A stretch of 5,672 nucleotides of DNA from JACDQM01 sp044373315 (GTDB taxonomy: Bacteria > Pseudomonadota > Gammaproteobacteria > Burkholderiales > Burkholderiaceae_C), in NCBI RefSeq assembly GCF_044373315.1, contig NZ_JBILQK010000226.1:1-5672 (forward strand), read 5' to 3'. The number at the start of each line of letters is the position of its first letter. The first letter of the stretch is position 1. The notes under the pieces were generated by a model. That model saw nothing but the letters and a program-made list of their open reading frames with translations. It ran no database searches and had not been told where the DNA came from. Positions 4,811-5,672 of the stretch are shown in pieces. A program made the translations under genes and the position numbers.

Positions 4811-5672
4811 GGTTCCTCAGGAACATGATCCAACGCCGGACGCACCAGATCCGGACTCACTTCCTGAAGCGATTTCCAGAACAGATCGTCATCCGGATGA
4901 CCGTTGAACAACACGCGGCCTTCGGGTGAAACGAGAATGACCACCGGCACGCTCTGCACCCGCAACTCGCGATTGAGCGGATTCTCCTCATCATCGATGA
5001 ACCACGCGGGCCCGGGGTTTTCCAGGGCTTTCACCATGTTCCGCGCATTCTCCAACACTTTCGGCGCATGCTCCGGCAACACCGATGCGAAACCGATCTT
5101 TGATTTTGTTAGGCTGGTGATGATCTCGGCAAGACCCGGCAGTGTCGCTTCACACTCACGGCTCCAGGGCGACCAGAAATGCAGCACCATCGCCCGGTTC
5201 GCCCCAAGCATCTGGTTGAGCGGCACCGCTTCTCCTCCCGCGAGAGGAGCGAGCTTGCGGTTGAAATCCACACGCACCGTGCGCATCGCCTCATTCAACC
5301 GCAACCGATCGATATGCGGTGCGAAAGCCGCTCCTTGGCGCGGACTCAACCAGAAAGCCTCCGTGATATGCTTCTTGAAGTCATCCTTGTTACCCTTCTT
5401 CAGCGCGGCGATCGCCTGCACATACTCAACCACCGCGAGCCAGTCTTCCTTCACCGCGAAAATCTCCGATTCGGAAAGCTTGAACGATTCACGGCGCTCA
5501 ATGAACTCCGGCAGCATCGCTGCCAACGCGTCATCTTCGTGGCGATCGACGTGGAAAAGAAAACGCGCCTCGAGGATTGCCTGTCCTGCAATGCCGATTT
5601 CACGGGCTCTTTCTACGGCCTTTTTGAAGGCCTCCTCGGAGCCTCGCTCGGACAGCAGAATGTCCATCACTT
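4807..5672 (-). CDS. Thioredoxin/TlpA-like protein with SxxC in place of CxxC, N-terminus beyond the window
   Basis: The frame runs from the right edge to a TGA at 4809-4807; about 288 residues are visible. GTG at 5670 and ATG at 5667 are possible starts. The frame is open to the edge, the first residues are already mid-helix, and no signal peptide is seen, so the real start is probably outside. Residues 1-140 (counted from the GTG at 5670) are helical and repeat-like, resembling a TPR-type scaffold. From about residue 145 a thioredoxin fold follows: MVLHFWSPWSREC matches the active-site strand and helix of TlpA-type proteins (usual WxxWCxxC), then a central region, then the cis-Pro loop QSVPVVILVSPEGRVLFNG. 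The first catalytic Cys is Ser (residue 170, codon AGC) and only the second Cys (173) remains. Ordinary dithiol reductase activity is therefore unlikely; a structural, binding or single-Cys role is possible. The gene precedes the blaI-like gene on the same strand with a 143-base gap. Confidence 0.85.
   Translation of the reverse strand, partial: VMDILLSERGSEEAFKKAVERAREIGIAGQAILEARFLFHVDRHEDDALAAMLPEFIERRESFKLSESEIFAVKEDWLAVVEYVQAIAALKKGNKDDFKKHITEAFWLSPRQGAAFAPHIDRLRLNEAMRTVRVDFNRKLAPLAGGEAVPLNQMLGANRAMVLHFWSPWSRECEATLPGLAEIITSLTKSKIGFASVLPEHAPKVLENARNMVKALENPGPAWFIDDEENPLNRELRVQSVPVVILVSPEGRVLFNGHPDDDLFWKSLQEVSPDLVRPALDHVPEEP

Overview
The window looks like chromosomal DNA of a moderately GC-rich Gram-negative bacterium, most likely a member of the Verrucomicrobiota. 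This is inferred, not proven. The grounds are a DUF6600-type lipoprotein with very long low-complexity extensions, a BlaI-type repressor carrying a histone H1-like lysine/alanine tail, and weak or absent Shine-Dalgarno sequences. No rRNA, tRNA, insertion sequence, integrase or CRISPR array is visible.

Layout, left to right. Positions 1-212 hold an uncertain C-terminal coding fragment on the + strand. Positions 352-627 hold a small hypothetical + strand gene. Positions 732-3431 hold a large + strand lipoprotein gene (899 aa) in five parts: lipobox signal peptide, coiled coil, Trp/Tyr/Gly-rich DUF6600-like domain, proline-rich RPDRER repeats, and a 210-residue E/Q/R/M-rich helix built on the heptad-sized motif MRRQQEE. 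Positions 3432-3904 are a convergent intergenic region with a perfect 12-bp inverted repeat (possible dispersed palindromic element), a doubtful small lipoprotein ORF on the - strand, and a strong bidirectional intrinsic terminator. Positions 3905-4663 (- strand) encode a BlaI/MecI/CopY-family winged-helix repressor fused to a 128-residue tail made almost only of Ala, Lys and Pro. Positions 4807-5672 (- strand, truncated by the window edge) encode a thioredoxin/TlpA-like protein whose CxxC motif has become SxxC.

The two halves are separate transcription units that converge on the terminator near 3790-3824. The thioredoxin-like gene lies upstream of the blaI-like gene on the same strand with a 143-base gap. 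That gap holds a plausible promoter and two palindromes that could be repressor-binding sites, so the blaI-like gene is probably transcribed, and perhaps autoregulated, on its own. No BlaR1/MecR1 sensor protease gene is in view.

The most unusual item is the BlaI-H1-tail chimera, which joins a sequence-specific repressor to a non-specific DNA-binding tail. Next come the domain architecture of the lipoprotein and the loss of the nucleophilic cysteine in the thioredoxin-like protein.
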